From contig MKVZ01000017.1 of assembly GCA_001898995.1 (NCBI GenBank), positions 565,560-629,559 on the forward strand: a stretch of DNA of 64,000 nt, read 5' to 3'. Source of the stretch: Rhizobiales bacterium 63-22 (GTDB lineage Bacteria; Pseudomonadota; Alphaproteobacteria; Rhizobiales; Rhizobiaceae). The position numbers and the translations under genes are program-made. The stretch's first letter is position 1. Each line of letters opens with the position of its first letter. Of this stretch, positions 9,275 to 18,778 are shown piece after piece. The notes below the pieces were generated by a model. It was not told where the DNA came from. It was given only the letters and a program-made list of their open reading frames with translations, and searched no databases.

Positions 9275-10354
9275 ATGACCGCAGAAAACAAGCCCTCCGG
9301 CCAGAACGGGCTGACCTATGCGCAGGCAGGCGTCGATATCGACGCCGGGAACCTGATGGTCGAAAGGATCAAGCCGCTGGTGCGCTCCACGCGCCGGCCC
9401 GGCGCCGATGGCGAGATCGGCGGTTTCGGCGGCCTGTTCGACCTCAAGGCGGCGGGCTTCAGCGACCCGGTGCTGGTGGCTGCCAATGACGGCGTCGGTA
9501 CCAAGCTCAAGATCGCCATCGACGCGGACAGGCACGATACGGTCGGCATCGATCTCGTGGCCATGTGTGTCAACGACCTCGTCGTGCAGGGGGCGGAACC
9601 GCTGTTCTTCCTCGATTATTTCGCGACCGGCAAACTCTCGCCCGATCAGGGCGTCGCCATCGTCGCCGGCATCGCCGAGGGCTGCCGTCAGGCCGCCTGC
9701 GCGCTGATCGGCGGCGAGACGGCGGAAATGCCGGGCATGTATCGCGACGGCGATTACGACCTCGCCGGCTTCGCCGTGGGTGCGGCGGAACGCAGCCGCC
9801 TGCTGCCGCGCGGCGACGTAGCGGAAGGGGACGTCATTCTTGGCCTCGCCTCGTCGGGTGTGCATTCCAACGGCTTTTCGCTGGTGCGCCGCATCGTGGA
9901 GCTCTCCGGCCTCGGCTGGGCGTCGGAGGCGCCCTTCCAGCCCGACGCGACGCTCGGCGAGGCGCTGCTTACCCCGACGCGTATCTATGTCAAACCGCTT
10001 CTGGCAGCGATCCGCGCCTGCGACGGCATCAAGGCGCTGGCGCATATCACCGGCGGCGGCTTCCCCGACAATATTCCCCGCGTGCTGCCGGATACGCTTT
10101 CCGCCGAAATCGACCTCGACGCCATCACCGTGCCGCCCGTCTTCTCGTGGCTGGCGAAAACAGGCGGCGTGGAAGCGAAGGAAATGCTGCGCACCTTCAA
10201 TTGCGGCATCGGCATGATCGCGGTCGTCACCCCCGACAAGGCTGCGGAGGCGGAAGCCGTGCTCGCGGCGGAAGGCGAGCAGGTCGTGCGGCTTGGCCGC
10301 ATGGTGGCCCGCCAGCACGAGGGCGTCACCTATAAGGGCCGGCTCGCGCTATGA
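9275..10354 (+). CDS. purM: Phosphoribosylformylglycinamidine cyclo-ligase
   Basis: The 359-residue PurM (AIR synthetase) starts at an ATG preceded by CAGGAGCAGACC. It has the usual N-terminal [13 protein letters not shown], the NDGVGTK nucleotide-binding segment and [11 protein letters not shown]. It converts FGAM and ATP to aminoimidazole ribonucleotide, the fifth step of purine synthesis. The stop overlaps the purN start by four bases (ATGA), so the two enzymes of the pathway are translationally coupled. An in-frame extension upstream to 8762 runs through the divergent promoter region and is not part of the gene. Confidence 0.96.
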   Translation: MTAENKPSGQNGLTYAQAGVDIDAGNLMVERIKPLVRSTRRPGADGEIGGFGGLFDLKAAGFSDPVLVAANDGVGTKLKIAIDADRHDTVGIDLVAMCVNDLVVQGAEPLFFLDYFATGKLSPDQGVAIVAGIAEGCRQAACALIGGETAEMPGMYRDGDYDLAGFAVGAAERSRLLPRGDVAEGDVILGLASSGVHSNGFSLVRRIVELSGLGWASEAPFQPDATLGEALLTPTRIYVKPLLAAIRACDGIKALAHITGGGFPDNIPRVLPDTLSAEIDLDAITVPPVFSWLAKTGGVEAKEMLRTFNCGIGMIAVVTPDKAAEAEAVLAAEGEQVVRLGRMVARQHEGVTYKGRLAL

Positions 10355-10968
10355 GCCGCAAGCGAGCCGTCATCTTCATTTCCGGCGGCGGCTCCAACAT
10401 GGAGACGTTGATCCACGCGGCCGGTGCTGCCGATTACCCGGTCGCCATCGCCACCGTCTTCTCCGACAAGGCGGAAGCCGGTGGTCTTGCCAAGGCGCAA
10501 GCCGCAGGCATTCCCACGCAGGTCTTCCCGCGCAGAGACTATGCCTCGAAGGAAGCGCATGAGGATGCAATCCTCGCCGCGCTTGCCGCCATCCAGCCGG
10601 ACATTCTCTGCCTTGCCGGCTATATGCGCCTGCTGTCGGGCCGCTTCATCGCACTCTATGCCGGACGCATCGTCAATATCCACCCTTCCCTGCTGCCGCT
10701 TTTTCCGGGTCTGCACACGCATCAGCGCGCGCTCGACGCCGGCGTGAAGCTTGCCGGCTGCACCGTGCATCTGGTGACGGAAGGCATGGACGAAGGACCT
10801 ATTCTGGCGCAGGCCGCGGTACCGGTGCGTGAGGGCGACACGGCGGAAAGCCTGGCGGCGCGCGTTCTCAAGGCTGAACACCGGCTCTATCCACTGGCGC
10901 TGGCCCGCTTTGCCGATGGCGAACGCGGTCCCTGCCCGCCGGATGATGCCATGATCATCAGCGCGTGA
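10351..10968 (+). CDS. purN: Phosphoribosylglycinamide formyltransferase
   Basis: This 205-residue GAR transformylase uses 10-formyltetrahydrofolate in the third step of purine synthesis. The phosphate-binding [11 protein letters not shown] at the N-terminus, the catalytic Asn/His segment [12 protein letters not shown] and the Asp in [16 protein letters not shown] are intact. It overlaps purM by four bases. The length and all active-site motifs are normal. Confidence 0.96.
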   Translation: MSRKRAVIFISGGGSNMETLIHAAGAADYPVAIATVFSDKAEAGGLAKAQAAGIPTQVFPRRDYASKEAHEDAILAALAAIQPDILCLAGYMRLLSGRFIALYAGRIVNIHPSLLPLFPGLHTHQRALDAGVKLAGCTVHLVTEGMDEGPILAQAAVPVREGDTAESLAARVLKAEHRLYPLALARFADGERGPCPPDDAMIISA

Positions 10969-11011
10969 CAGCCGTTAACGAGACATATTAATCACAACAG
11001 CGTTTTGTTCG

Positions 11012-11026
11012 TTAAAGAAACTTTAA
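11012..11026. promoter_or_regulatory. CtrA-type box upstream of the DUF992 gene
   Basis: TTAA-AGAAACT-TTAA matches the TTAA-N7-TTAA core recognised by the alphaproteobacterial cell-cycle regulator CtrA. It lies 110 bases before the DUF992 start, between purN and that gene. The terminal C of the extended consensus is replaced by T. This is assigned by pattern only. Confidence 0.45.
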
Positions 11027-11136
11027 TTTTTGAAAAAAAGCGCTATTTCGGAAGCGTAACGGAACTTGCCCGGCCGTGGATCGTTATGGGACCGGACATA
11101 GTTTCATTTGTGCATTCCAAAAAGAGGACGAGGTTC

Positions 11137-11670
11137 ATGTCTCTCCGTGTTTCGGCTTCTCTCCTGTCGGCTCTGGCCGTCGCCTCCGGCTTGGCGATTG
11201 CCGTGCCTGCTCCTGCTTCCGCCGCCGATATGATCGCTCCGCCTTCCGAACCGACCCGCACCGAGCCGCGTTCGGAAGTGGGCCTTCTGCGCTGCGAAAT
11301 CGCGCCGGCCATCGGCGTCATCATCGGCAGCAAGCAGGATGTCGACTGCCTGTTCACACCCCATCGCGGCTACGGTGCGCCGGAACGCTACACCGGCACG
11401 CTGACCAAGATCGGCGTCGATGTCGGCTTCATCAGGGGCGGCCGCATCGCATGGGCCGTCTGGGCTCCGACCGTGCGTCCGCATGGCGCGCTCAGGGGCC
11501 GTTACGTTGGCGCTTCCGCCAATGCCGCGATCGGTGTCGGCTTCGGCACCAATGTGCTGACCGGCGGTTCGTGGAAGACCATTTCGCTGCAGCCGATTTC
11601 GGTGCAGGGTCAGCGCGGTCTCAATGCCGCCGTCGGCGTTTCCCGCCTGCGTCTGCATTACGTCCGCTGA
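11137..11670 (+). CDS. DUF992 exported protein
   Basis: This 177-residue protein has a clear signal peptide (MSLRVSASLLSALAVASGLA, with cleavage after about residue 29). The mature domain has the pattern GLLRCEIAPAIGVIIGSKQ, then CLF and the GALRGRYVGASANAAIGVG repeats-like Gly/Ala strand segment characteristic of DUF992. It is probably periplasmic; family function is unknown. The start was chosen at the ATG after AAGAGGACGAGGTTC, because upstream frame extensions lack a signal peptide at the N-terminus. It is transcribed alone and ends at a strong terminator. Confidence 0.85.
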   Translation: MSLRVSASLLSALAVASGLAIAVPAPASAADMIAPPSEPTRTEPRSEVGLLRCEIAPAIGVIIGSKQDVDCLFTPHRGYGAPERYTGTLTKIGVDVGFIRGGRIAWAVWAPTVRPHGALRGRYVGASANAAIGVGFGTNVLTGGSWKTISLQPISVQGQRGLNAAVGVSRLRLHYVR

Positions 11671-11690
11671 CCGGACAAGCCGGACCTTTG

Positions 11691-11725
11691 AAAACCCGCG
11701 CCGGACTTCCTCCGGCGCGGGTTTT
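11691..11725. terminator. Strong bidirectional intrinsic terminator
   Basis: A perfect 15-base stem (11691-11705 with 11711-11725) encloses a five-base loop. A-rich and T-rich ends allow termination on both strands. It sits between the converging DUF992 (plus) and molybdopterin oxidoreductase (minus) genes. Confidence 0.9.
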
Positions 11726-11745
11726 CATTTATCGATTTCAAATAA

Positions 11746-13857
11746 TTATACGATCTTCCGTATCCATATCTTGGTGTCGTGCACCGCCAGCCCACCGTAG
11801 GGCGCGGCCGGTTCGGCGCCGACCAGAACATTGATCCCCTCGCCGCGCTCGAAAGCGGAATTGGGGAAGACGCCTTCCGAAATCACCACGCCACGCTTCT
11901 GGCCGGCGCGCAGCACGGCGTGCAGGACCACCTCGCCGCGATGGTTGCCGATCTCGACGCGGTCGCCGTCGGCAATGCCCAATTCCGCCGCGTCGTCGGG
12001 GTGGATCAGCAGTTCGGGCCGCACCTCCTTGGCGCGCGAGGTCGGTGTCTCGGCGAAGCTCGAATTGAGGAAATTATGCGCCGGCGAGGTCGCAAGGCGG
12101 AACGGGTGCTCGGCGTCGGCCGCCTCGATGGCCTCCCAATGGTCCGGCCATGCGGGAATCGTCTCGTAAGCGCCTTGCAGGCCCATGTTCTCCGGCGGGC
12201 GGTCGGGTGCCGGGCTGCCGGTCCAGTCGGGGCGGAAACGGAATTTGCCGTCCGGCCATTTGAAGCCGTCGATGTAATGCGCCTGATCGAAAGGCGGCTG
12301 AAGATCGACGAAGCGCTTTTCCTTCAATTCGTCGAAATGCGGCAGGTTGCTGCCGGCGTTCATGTGGTCGATCAGTGTGCGCTCGTCGAGGCCGAAGCCC
12401 GGCAGATGGCCGACGCCGAGCCGTTTCGCCAGTTCGTTGATGACGAAGATGTTGGGCCGCGCCTCGGCGTAGGGCTCGATCAGCTTCGGTCCCAGCACCA
12501 CATGCTGCTGGCCGCCGGCGCGGTAGATGTCGTCGTGTTCGAGGAAGGTGGTGGCGGGCAGAACGACGTCGGCCATCTTGGCCGTGTCGGTCATGAACTG
12601 CTCGTGCACCACCGTGAACAGGTCCTCGCGGGCGAAGCCGCGCTTCACCAGCCGCTGCTCGGGCGTGACGTTGGCCGGGTTGGTGTTCTGGATCAGCATG
12701 GCGGTGACCGGCGGGCCGCCGTAAAGCGCCTGTGGGTCGCCGGTGAGGATACGGCCGATCTTGGACTGGTCGAGGAAGCGGATGCTCCTGTCCTGCATGG
12801 CGCTGCCCTCGATCTCGCGCTTGTCCATGCGGAAGATGCCGGAATTGGAATGGAAGGCGCCGCCGCCCTCGTATTTCCACGCGCCGGTGACGCAGGCGAT
12901 CGAGGCCGCCGCGTGCATGTTGACTGCGCCGTTGCGCTGGCGCGTGAAGCCGTAGCCGAGGCGGAAGAAGGTGCGCTTGGTCTTTCCCACCAGATGGGCG
13001 AAGGCCTCGATCTCCTCCACCGTCAGGCCGGTGATCGCCGCCGCCCATTCCGGCGTGCGGGTGGAAAGATGCGCCTCGAGCCCCTTCGGGTCGTCGGTGT
13101 AGCGGGTGAGATAGTCCCAGTCGGCGAGGCCGTCGCGGAACAGCACATGCATGACCGCGCAGGCGAAAGCCCCGTCGGTGCCGGGCTTCAGCACCACGCC
13201 CATGTCGGCCTGGCGCACGGTGGCGTTGGCGTAGATGTCGACGACGACGATCTTGGCCCCGCGTTCTTTTCGCGCCCGCACGGCGTGGGTCATGACGTTG
13301 ACCTGCGTGGCGGCGGCGTTGGTGCCCCAGATCACCACCACGTCGGCCCTGGCCATCTCGCGCGGGTCGGGGCCGGTCAGGCTGCCGGTGCCGGCGAAAT
13401 AGCCGGTCCACGCCATGTTGGTGCAGAAGCTGTCGAACTGGTTGGAATAGCGCTTGGCGAAGCGCAGCCGGTTGATGGAATCGCGCTGCACCAGCCCCAT
13501 CGTGCCGGCGTAGTAATAGGGCCAGACGGTTTCCGGGCCATGGTCGCGCTCGGCCTTGAGGAAACGCTCGGCGACGAGGTCGAGCGCCGCCTCCCACGAG
13601 GCCTGCTTCCATGCGCCGTCGCCCTTGGCGCCTGCGCGCACCAGCGAATGGCTGAGGCGGTCGGGGTGATGAACGCGCTCGGCGTAGCGCGCCACCTTGG
13701 CGCAGATCACGCCGGCGGTGTAGCTGTTGTCCTTCGCCCCGCGCACGCGGCCGATGGTGCGCGCGTCCAGAAGCTCCACGTCGAGCGCGCAGGTCGACGG
13801 GCAGTCATGCGGGCAGGCCGAATGGCCGATGCGGATGTTGGACAGGGTCTGGTTCAT
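11746..13857 (-). CDS. Molybdopterin oxidoreductase family protein
   Basis: This 703-residue protein belongs to the DMSO-reductase superfamily. Cys15, Cys19, Cys23 and Cys52 form an N-terminal [4Fe-4S] site, followed by molybdopterin oxidoreductase and C-terminal dinucleotide-binding domains (from about residue 590). No Tat signal peptide is visible, so a cytoplasmic enzyme is likely. No partner electron-transfer subunits are adjacent, and the substrate cannot be read from sequence. The moaD and moaE cofactor genes lie 9 kb away in the same window. Confidence 0.88.
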   Translation of the reverse strand: MNQTLSNIRIGHSACPHDCPSTCALDVELLDARTIGRVRGAKDNSYTAGVICAKVARYAERVHHPDRLSHSLVRAGAKGDGAWKQASWEAALDLVAERFLKAERDHGPETVWPYYYAGTMGLVQRDSINRLRFAKRYSNQFDSFCTNMAWTGYFAGTGSLTGPDPREMARADVVVIWGTNAAATQVNVMTHAVRARKERGAKIVVVDIYANATVRQADMGVVLKPGTDGAFACAVMHVLFRDGLADWDYLTRYTDDPKGLEAHLSTRTPEWAAAITGLTVEEIEAFAHLVGKTKRTFFRLGYGFTRQRNGAVNMHAAASIACVTGAWKYEGGGAFHSNSGIFRMDKREIEGSAMQDRSIRFLDQSKIGRILTGDPQALYGGPPVTAMLIQNTNPANVTPEQRLVKRGFAREDLFTVVHEQFMTDTAKMADVVLPATTFLEHDDIYRAGGQQHVVLGPKLIEPYAEARPNIFVINELAKRLGVGHLPGFGLDERTLIDHMNAGSNLPHFDELKEKRFVDLQPPFDQAHYIDGFKWPDGKFRFRPDWTGSPAPDRPPENMGLQGAYETIPAWPDHWEAIEAADAEHPFRLATSPAHNFLNSSFAETPTSRAKEVRPELLIHPDDAAELGIADGDRVEIGNHRGEVVLHAVLRAGQKRGVVISEGVFPNSAFERGEGINVLVGAEPAAPYGGLAVHDTKIWIRKIV

Positions 13858-13884
13858 GGGTCTGTTCTGCGCTCAAACCGGCGC

Positions 13885-14730
13885 TCATGCAAGACGCAAG
13901 ACAATGGCACCGAGCACGATCAGTCCCGCCGCCGCAAAGCGCGGCAAGCCGACCTTCTCCTTCAATATGACGGCCGAGATCAGCACGCCGAACAGGATTG
14001 CGGTCTCGCGCAGCGCCGCCACTACCGCGATGGGGGCCATGGTCATCGCCCACAGCGCCAGCCCGTAGGATCCGAGCGTGCCGAAGCCGCCGATCAGGGC
14101 CGGACGCCAGCGATGGCCGATATAGTTCAGGAAGCGGTCCGGCTCGCGCCAGAGTGCCCAGGCATTGAGCGGCACGGCATTGATAAGGAACAGCCACAGC
14201 GTATAGGAAACCGGCGCGCCGGAAACACGCACGCCGAGACCGTCGATGAGCGTATAGCTGGCGATGAAACCGGCATTGATGAGGGCGAGCAGCGCCGTGC
14301 GGCTCGATCCGCCGCTATTCCGGCGGCGGGCCTCCAGCGCCATGGCCAGCACGCCGGAACAGATGAGCACGATGCCCAGCCAGTTCTTCCAGCCCATGAC
14401 CTCGCCGACCAGCGGGCCGCTCACCAACGCCACCAGAAGCGGCGGTGTGCCGCGCATGATCGGATAGGCCTCGCTCATGTCGCCCGACTTGTAGGCGGCG
14501 GCGACCAGCGACATGTAGACAATCTGCATGACGGTGGAGAGCAGCATATACATCCAGCTTGCCGAGTTAGGCAGCGACAGAAACGGCACGACGAAAATGG
14601 CGATGAGACCGGCCGCGCCGGTGACGCTCGCGGCGGCGAAGAACTTGTCGCCGCTGCTTTTGACGATGGCGTTCCAGGTCGCATGGAGACACGCGGCGAA
14701 AAGAACGACCAGAAGAACGCCACCGGACAT
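13885..14730 (-). CDS. EamA/DMT family transporter
   Basis: The 281-residue protein from MSGGVLLVVLFAACLHATWN has about ten hydrophobic helices in two repeated halves, the drug/metabolite transporter layout. The ATG at 14730 is preferred because the in-frame upstream residues are Arg-rich and would disrupt the first helix. The N-terminal H-A-x-W-N is typical of EamA members. Substrate unknown. It lies 27 bases upstream of the oxidoreductase gene on the same strand and may share its transcript. Confidence 0.85.
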   Translation of the reverse strand: MSGGVLLVVLFAACLHATWNAIVKSSGDKFFAAASVTGAAGLIAIFVVPFLSLPNSASWMYMLLSTVMQIVYMSLVAAAYKSGDMSEAYPIMRGTPPLLVALVSGPLVGEVMGWKNWLGIVLICSGVLAMALEARRRNSGGSSRTALLALINAGFIASYTLIDGLGVRVSGAPVSYTLWLFLINAVPLNAWALWREPDRFLNYIGHRWRPALIGGFGTLGSYGLALWAMTMAPIAVVAALRETAILFGVLISAVILKEKVGLPRFAAAGLIVLGAIVLRLA

Positions 14731-14854
14731 ATGCGACTCGACGGATGAGAGGACGGATGATGACGCCTCTATGTCACATTTACGGCGACGGGTATATCGC
14801 CGCCGCGACGCATTTCCCTTGCCGAAAGCGCCGGGCCGTGAAAAAAGCGCGGCC

Positions 14855-15727
14855 ATGAATTACCGCCACGCCTATCACGCCGGAAATTTCGCCGATGTCG
14901 TCAAGCACGTCATCGTCACGCGGATCGTCGAATATCTCAAGCGCAAGGAACAGGCCTTCCGCGTCATCGACACCCATGCCGGGATCGGGCTTTACGACCT
15001 CGCAGGCGTGGAGGCCGGCAAGACCGGCGAGTGGACGGGTGGAATCGGCCGCGTGATGAAGGCCGACGGCGAAGGACGGGTCGAGGCGCAGGCACTTGAA
15101 TTGCTTGCGCCTTATATGGATGCGGTCAAGGCCGTCAATGGTGCCGGCGCGCTGCGCCATTATCCCGGCTCGCCGCTTCTGGTGCGGCATCTGCTGCGCA
15201 GGCAGGACAGGCTCTCGGCGCTGGAACTGCATCCGCAGGACGCCGCCCGTCTGGCGAAACTATTCGCGGGCGACCATCAGGTGCGCGTGACCGAGCTCGA
15301 CGGCTGGCTGGCGCTCGGCGCGCATCTGCCGCCGAAGGAGAAGCGCGGCCTCGTGCTGGTCGATCCGCCCTTCGAGAAGGAGGGCGAGTTCGACCGCCTT
15401 GCCGAAGGGCTGGTCAGGGCGCACAGGCGTTTTCCCGGCGGCACCTATGCGCTCTGGTATCCGGTCAAGGACCGCAGGGACACGGAACGCTTCGCCGCGC
15501 GGCTGCGCGAGACCGGCATCGTCAGGGTCATGCGGATCGAGCTTTCGATTCGCACGCCTTCGGCCGAACCGCGTCTCGACGGCACAGGCATGATCGTCGT
15601 CAACCCGCCCTATACACTGGAAAGTGAGATGCAAAGCCTGCTTCCCTGCCTTACCACGCTTCTTGCGGAGGAAAAGGGGGCCGGTTTCAGCATGAACTGG
15701 ATACGCGGCGAGACCGATCGCACTTGA
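14855..15727 (+). CDS. rlmJ: 23S rRNA (adenine-2030-N6)-methyltransferase
   Basis: This 290-residue protein begins MNYRHAYHAGNFADVVKH, the hallmark of the RlmJ/ComJ family. A SAM-binding region (DTHAGIGLYDL) and the N6-adenine catalytic motif DPPF at about residues 169-172 are present. It methylates A2030 of 23S rRNA in E. coli. It is divergent from the EamA transporter with a gap of about 125 bases. All key motifs are intact. Confidence 0.93.
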   Translation: MNYRHAYHAGNFADVVKHVIVTRIVEYLKRKEQAFRVIDTHAGIGLYDLAGVEAGKTGEWTGGIGRVMKADGEGRVEAQALELLAPYMDAVKAVNGAGALRHYPGSPLLVRHLLRRQDRLSALELHPQDAARLAKLFAGDHQVRVTELDGWLALGAHLPPKEKRGLVLVDPPFEKEGEFDRLAEGLVRAHRRFPGGTYALWYPVKDRRDTERFAARLRETGIVRVMRIELSIRTPSAEPRLDGTGMIVVNPPYTLESEMQSLLPCLTTLLAEEKGAGFSMNWIRGETDRT

Positions 15728-15768
15728 CCGGCAGCGATTGCTGAAAGAAACTGCCAGCCGACGCAGCC

Positions 15769-15841
15769 GCTAGTGGAACGAATTTGACATTTGCATCCCA
15801 TTCGGCATCGAGCGACGAGCAAATGTCGGAATCAAACCACC
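15769..15841. repeat. TTTGACATTTGC palindromic repeat, copy 1 (mosaic)
   Basis: Positions 15769-15794 are identical over 26 bases to the reverse complement of 63171-63196. The right arm, AAATGTCGGAATCA at 15821-15834, instead matches the arm of the other palindrome at 63080-63100. The arms (15780-15794 and 15819-15833) form an imperfect inverted repeat with a 24-base spacer. It lies just upstream of the small exported protein gene. Confidence 0.85.
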
Positions 15842-15866
15842 AGGAATTTGCAACAGGATGTAAGAC

Positions 15867-16343
15867 ATGCAGACGCATTCAGGCCATATCGCTTTCATCG
15901 GGCGCTTGTCGCGGGCAGCCCTTTTCGCCGCCGCCGTCATGCCCCTGACATTCGCCGCCCTGCCCGCGCGCGCGGCCGATTATATCGGCACGGCTCCCGC
16001 CGGCGTCGCGGATGCCGGCACATGCAGCCAGCAAAGCGTGCTGCGCCGCGTCGTCTCGCGCTTCGGCTATCAGGTGCGCCATGTTCCGAACCTGCCGCAG
16101 GTGGGAATTTCGGCCATGAGCGACATCCGCATGACGCGCTATGAGCCGAAGACCAACCCAGCCGAAATCGAGCGCACCTATTGTGAGGCGACGGCGGTAT
16201 TGAGCAACGGCGAGAACCGTCCGGTCTGGTACATGGTCGAAGAGGGACAGGGTTTCGTTTCCGTGGGACGCAATGTCGAATTCTGCGTCGCCGGCTTCGA
16301 CCGCTGGCATGTCTATGACGGCCACTGCCGCGTTCTGCGCTGA
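15867..16343 (+). CDS. Small exported protein of unknown function
   Basis: The 158-residue protein has an N-terminal signal peptide ending near ARAADY (about residue 37). The mature domain has four cysteines (CSQQ, TYCEA, EFCVA, GHCRVL), suggesting two disulfides in the periplasm. I do not recognise a family. It begins 26 bases after a palindromic repeat and ends 11 bases before the RNase T2 gene, so the two exported proteins may be co-expressed. Confidence 0.75.
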   Translation: MQTHSGHIAFIGRLSRAALFAAAVMPLTFAALPARAADYIGTAPAGVADAGTCSQQSVLRRVVSRFGYQVRHVPNLPQVGISAMSDIRMTRYEPKTNPAEIERTYCEATAVLSNGENRPVWYMVEEGQGFVSVGRNVEFCVAGFDRWHVYDGHCRVLR

Positions 16344-16354
16344 CGGGAACCGCC

Positions 16355-17041
16355 ATGCGGCGTAAACTGGCGGCGACGGGCACGGCTTTGGCCATGCTGC
16401 TGACGGCGGCTGGATCGGCTTTCGCTTATGACGACAGCGATTCGGGGGATTCCCGGCCCGGCGATTTCGACTTCTATGTCCTGTCGCTGTCCTGGTCGCC
16501 GAGCTATTGCGCCGCGGAAGGCCCGCGCGCCAACGCCCAGCAATGCGGCCTGCGGCGGCCCTTCGGCTTTGTCGCGCACGGGCTCTGGCCGCAGGACGAG
16601 CGGGGCTATCCCTCCGGTTGCAGCTTCGATCCCTCGCGCGGCCGCGGCAGCTACGTGCCGCGCGGCATCGTTTCCGGCATGTCCGACATCATGCCGTCGA
16701 CCGGCCTCGTGGTGCATGAATGGCGCAAGCACGGAAGCTGTTCCGGCCTGTCGCAATCCGACTTTTTCGCCACGCTTCGCCGCGCCTATCAGCAGGTCAG
16801 CATCCCTGCCAACCTGCGCAGCCTGAGCGGCGACCGGCAGGTCGATCCGATGCAGGTCGAAAGAGCTTTCATCGCTGCCAATCCGGGCTTGACGCCCGAT
16901 GGCATTTCCGTCACCTGCCGGCGCAACTATTTGCAGGAAGTGCGCATCTGCATGACGAAAGACCTCCATTACCGCTCGTGTGGGCAGGTCGTGCGCAGCG
17001 CGTGCCGCAGCCATTCGGTGATGATGCCCGCAGCCCGGTAA
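16355..17041 (+). CDS. Ribonuclease T2 family protein, exported
   Basis: This 228-residue protein has a signal peptide (cleavage near residue 24). Both catalytic signatures are complete: CAS-1 AHGLWPQ (His75) and CAS-2 HEWRKHGSCSG (His121 and His126). Eight or more cysteines suit a disulfide-rich periplasmic enzyme. RNase T2 cleaves RNA without strong base preference via a cyclic phosphate. Bacterial copies act in periplasmic RNA scavenging. Confidence 0.93.
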   Translation: MRRKLAATGTALAMLLTAAGSAFAYDDSDSGDSRPGDFDFYVLSLSWSPSYCAAEGPRANAQQCGLRRPFGFVAHGLWPQDERGYPSGCSFDPSRGRGSYVPRGIVSGMSDIMPSTGLVVHEWRKHGSCSGLSQSDFFATLRRAYQQVSIPANLRSLSGDRQVDPMQVERAFIAANPGLTPDGISVTCRRNYLQEVRICMTKDLHYRSCGQVVRSACRSHSVMMPAAR

Positions 17042-17070
17042 TCAATCCAGTTACCCATGAGGGGAAAACC

Positions 17071-17670
17071 ATGACGCAGATATTCTATTCGTCCGCCTCG
17101 CCTTACAGCGCGAAGGTGCGCATGGCCGCGCATCTTGCCGGCATTTCCGCCGAAAGCGTGTCCGTGAGCACATCCGCCGAACCGGAGGCGCTCATCCGCG
17201 CCAATCCGCTGGGCAAGATTCCGACCCTCGTCACCGATGACGGCAAGGCGGTCTTCGACAGCCGCGCCATCACGCAATATCTCAACCGCGTCTCGGGCGG
17301 AAAGCTCTTTCCGCGCAATGCGGACAGGCGCACCGACGCCGAACGCTACGAAGCGCTGGCCGATGGATTGGCCGATGTGCTGCTGGTCCATGTCTATGAG
17401 CGCCGGATGCGCCCGGAAGAGAAGATTCACCAGCCCTGGCTCGACCTGCAATGGCGCAAGGCCCAACGGGCGCTCGATCTTCTGAACGAGGCGCCGCCGC
17501 GCCTTTCAGGCAAGCTCCATGCCGGGCATCTGGCTGTCGCCGCCACGCTTGGCTATCTGGCGTTGCGCTTCGAGGGCAAATGGGAGCGCGGCCGGCCAAA
17601 ACTCAAGCGCTGGCTGAAGCGGTTTCAGGAACTGCATCCCGATCTGGCGGCGCTGCTGCCAAGCGGCTGA
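17071..17670 (+). CDS. Glutathione S-transferase family protein
   Basis: This 199-residue protein has an N-terminal thioredoxin-like domain (FYSSASPYSAKVRMAAHLAG, with candidate active-site serines at the start). NPLGKIPTL and DSRAITQYLN are the glutathione-binding segments, and an all-helical C-terminal domain follows. The start ATG follows GAGGGGAAAACC. The substrate is unknown. It ends at a bidirectional terminator shared with omp25. Confidence 0.88.
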   Translation: MTQIFYSSASPYSAKVRMAAHLAGISAESVSVSTSAEPEALIRANPLGKIPTLVTDDGKAVFDSRAITQYLNRVSGGKLFPRNADRRTDAERYEALADGLADVLLVHVYERRMRPEEKIHQPWLDLQWRKAQRALDLLNEAPPRLSGKLHAGHLAVAATLGYLALRFEGKWERGRPKLKRWLKRFQELHPDLAALLPSG

Positions 17671-17709
17671 AACCCGGCGGTTCTTCGGATCATCCCTTGC
17701 AGCCAACAA

Positions 17710-17737
17710 AAAACCGGGCAGTTTCCTGCCCGGTTTT
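17710..17737. terminator. Bidirectional intrinsic terminator
   Basis: The stem AAAACCGGGCA (17710-17720) pairs with TGCCCGGTTTT (17727-17737) around a six-base loop. It separates the converging GST-like (plus) and omp25 (minus) genes. Confidence 0.9.
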
Positions 17738-17758
17738 CCGTGTTCGATGATCGGATGA

Positions 17759-18400
17759 TCAGAACTTGTAGCCAACGCCGACGCGGATGTCGTTGCTGTT
17801 GTACTTGTTGCGGACGCTCACGTCGTCGAGGCCGTAGTCCTTGCCGCCGAACTGGGTGTAGCGATATTCGACGCGGCCCAGAATGTTGTCGGTCAGCCTG
17901 GCTTCCATACCGGCACCGGCGGTCCAGCCGACGCGGAACTTGCTGGCGCTGTCGTCGGCGCTGTTCAGCTTGATCTGCGAGCCGGCGACACCAGCGGTGA
18001 TGTAGGGCATGACCGGGTTCAGGTCATAACCGAGACGGCCGCGGATAGAACCTTCGAAGCCCTGCTTGGTCTCCAGACCGTCGCGGGTCTTCTTGGCCCA
18101 GTTGTAGCCGGCATCACCTTCAAGACCGTAGACGATCTGGTCCTGCTCGAAGTTCCAGCCGGCATAGCCGCCGAGCTTCATGCCGTCGGGACGGCTCTTG
18201 CCGACGCCTTCATTCTTGCTCTGGTTCCAGCCGTAGCCGAGATAGAGACCGGTATAACCGCCAGCCCAGCTGAACTGCGGAGCAACCTGAACCGGAGCCG
18301 GTGCAGGGGGCTGCTCCTGAATGGCGTCGGCAGCGAAAGCGGTCGCAGAGAACGGCAGCAGCGCAGCCGAGGCGATAACGAGAGACTTAAGAGTGCGCAT
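17759..18400 (-). CDS. omp25: Outer membrane protein Omp25 (Omp25/Omp31 family)
   Basis: This 213-residue porin-like protein has a signal peptide [20 protein letters not shown]. The mature part has alternating beta-strand pattern, [15 protein letters not shown] near the start and the terminal GVGYKF typical of outer-membrane barrels. The sequence follows Brucella Omp25 closely at both ends and differs in the surface-loop region (about residues 60-75). The start is set by AAGGAG before the ATG. In Brucella Omp25 is a major, tightly regulated surface protein that contacts LPS and peptidoglycan; that role is transferred by homology. Confidence 0.95.
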   Translation of the reverse strand: MRTLKSLVIASAALLPFSATAFAADAIQEQPPAPAPVQVAPQFSWAGGYTGLYLGYGWNQSKNEGVGKSRPDGMKLGGYAGWNFEQDQIVYGLEGDAGYNWAKKTRDGLETKQGFEGSIRGRLGYDLNPVMPYITAGVAGSQIKLNSADDSASKFRVGWTAGAGMEARLTDNILGRVEYRYTQFGGKDYGLDDVSVRNKYNSNDIRVGVGYKF

Positions 18401-18778
18401 GGCATTCTCCTTACTAGAATTACGTTTCACGCGGTCCCTTATCGGGTGGACAGCATCGGGAGTTAAACCGCCCATGCCGCGCTGACCCGATGAGATATCG
18501 TCGCTAAATGCGGCATGAAATGCCCGGTTTTGTGAAGGGAACCCGACGAGAAGATGGCAAAAATACGATGTTGCATTATCGCAACGCCTGCCTGCGCCCC
18601 TATATTAGGGCATAGCCTTGGCCACATCGCGCCGGAAAGCACCGAAGCAAAACAAGAAACCTCTGATATTACTGACCTTTTGTCAGGTTTCGGTCGGGGT
18701 TCCCGCCTTTTCGGCTGCTTTTTGGACGGCGAGATGGCATGAAAGAGAGCGAAGAATCGCGATAGGAAAGTGTTTACC
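18401..18778. other. Divergent promoter region between omp25 and the SDR-uvrC operon
   Basis: These 378 bases hold no supported gene. They must contain the omp25 promoter and long 5' leader, and the promoter of the SDR-uvrC-pgsA-moaDE set. I searched for TTAA-N7-TTAA sites and found only a single half-site (TTAA near 18463). No riboswitch was recognised. Confidence 0.5.

Noticed and set aside
15769..15841. IS-element end
   Set aside because: No transposase gene or remnant is near any copy; the element is too short and palindromic, so it was called a miniature repeat.
18401..18778. Possible riboswitch or CtrA site upstream of omp25
   Set aside because: Only one TTAA half-site and no recognised aptamer pattern were found.
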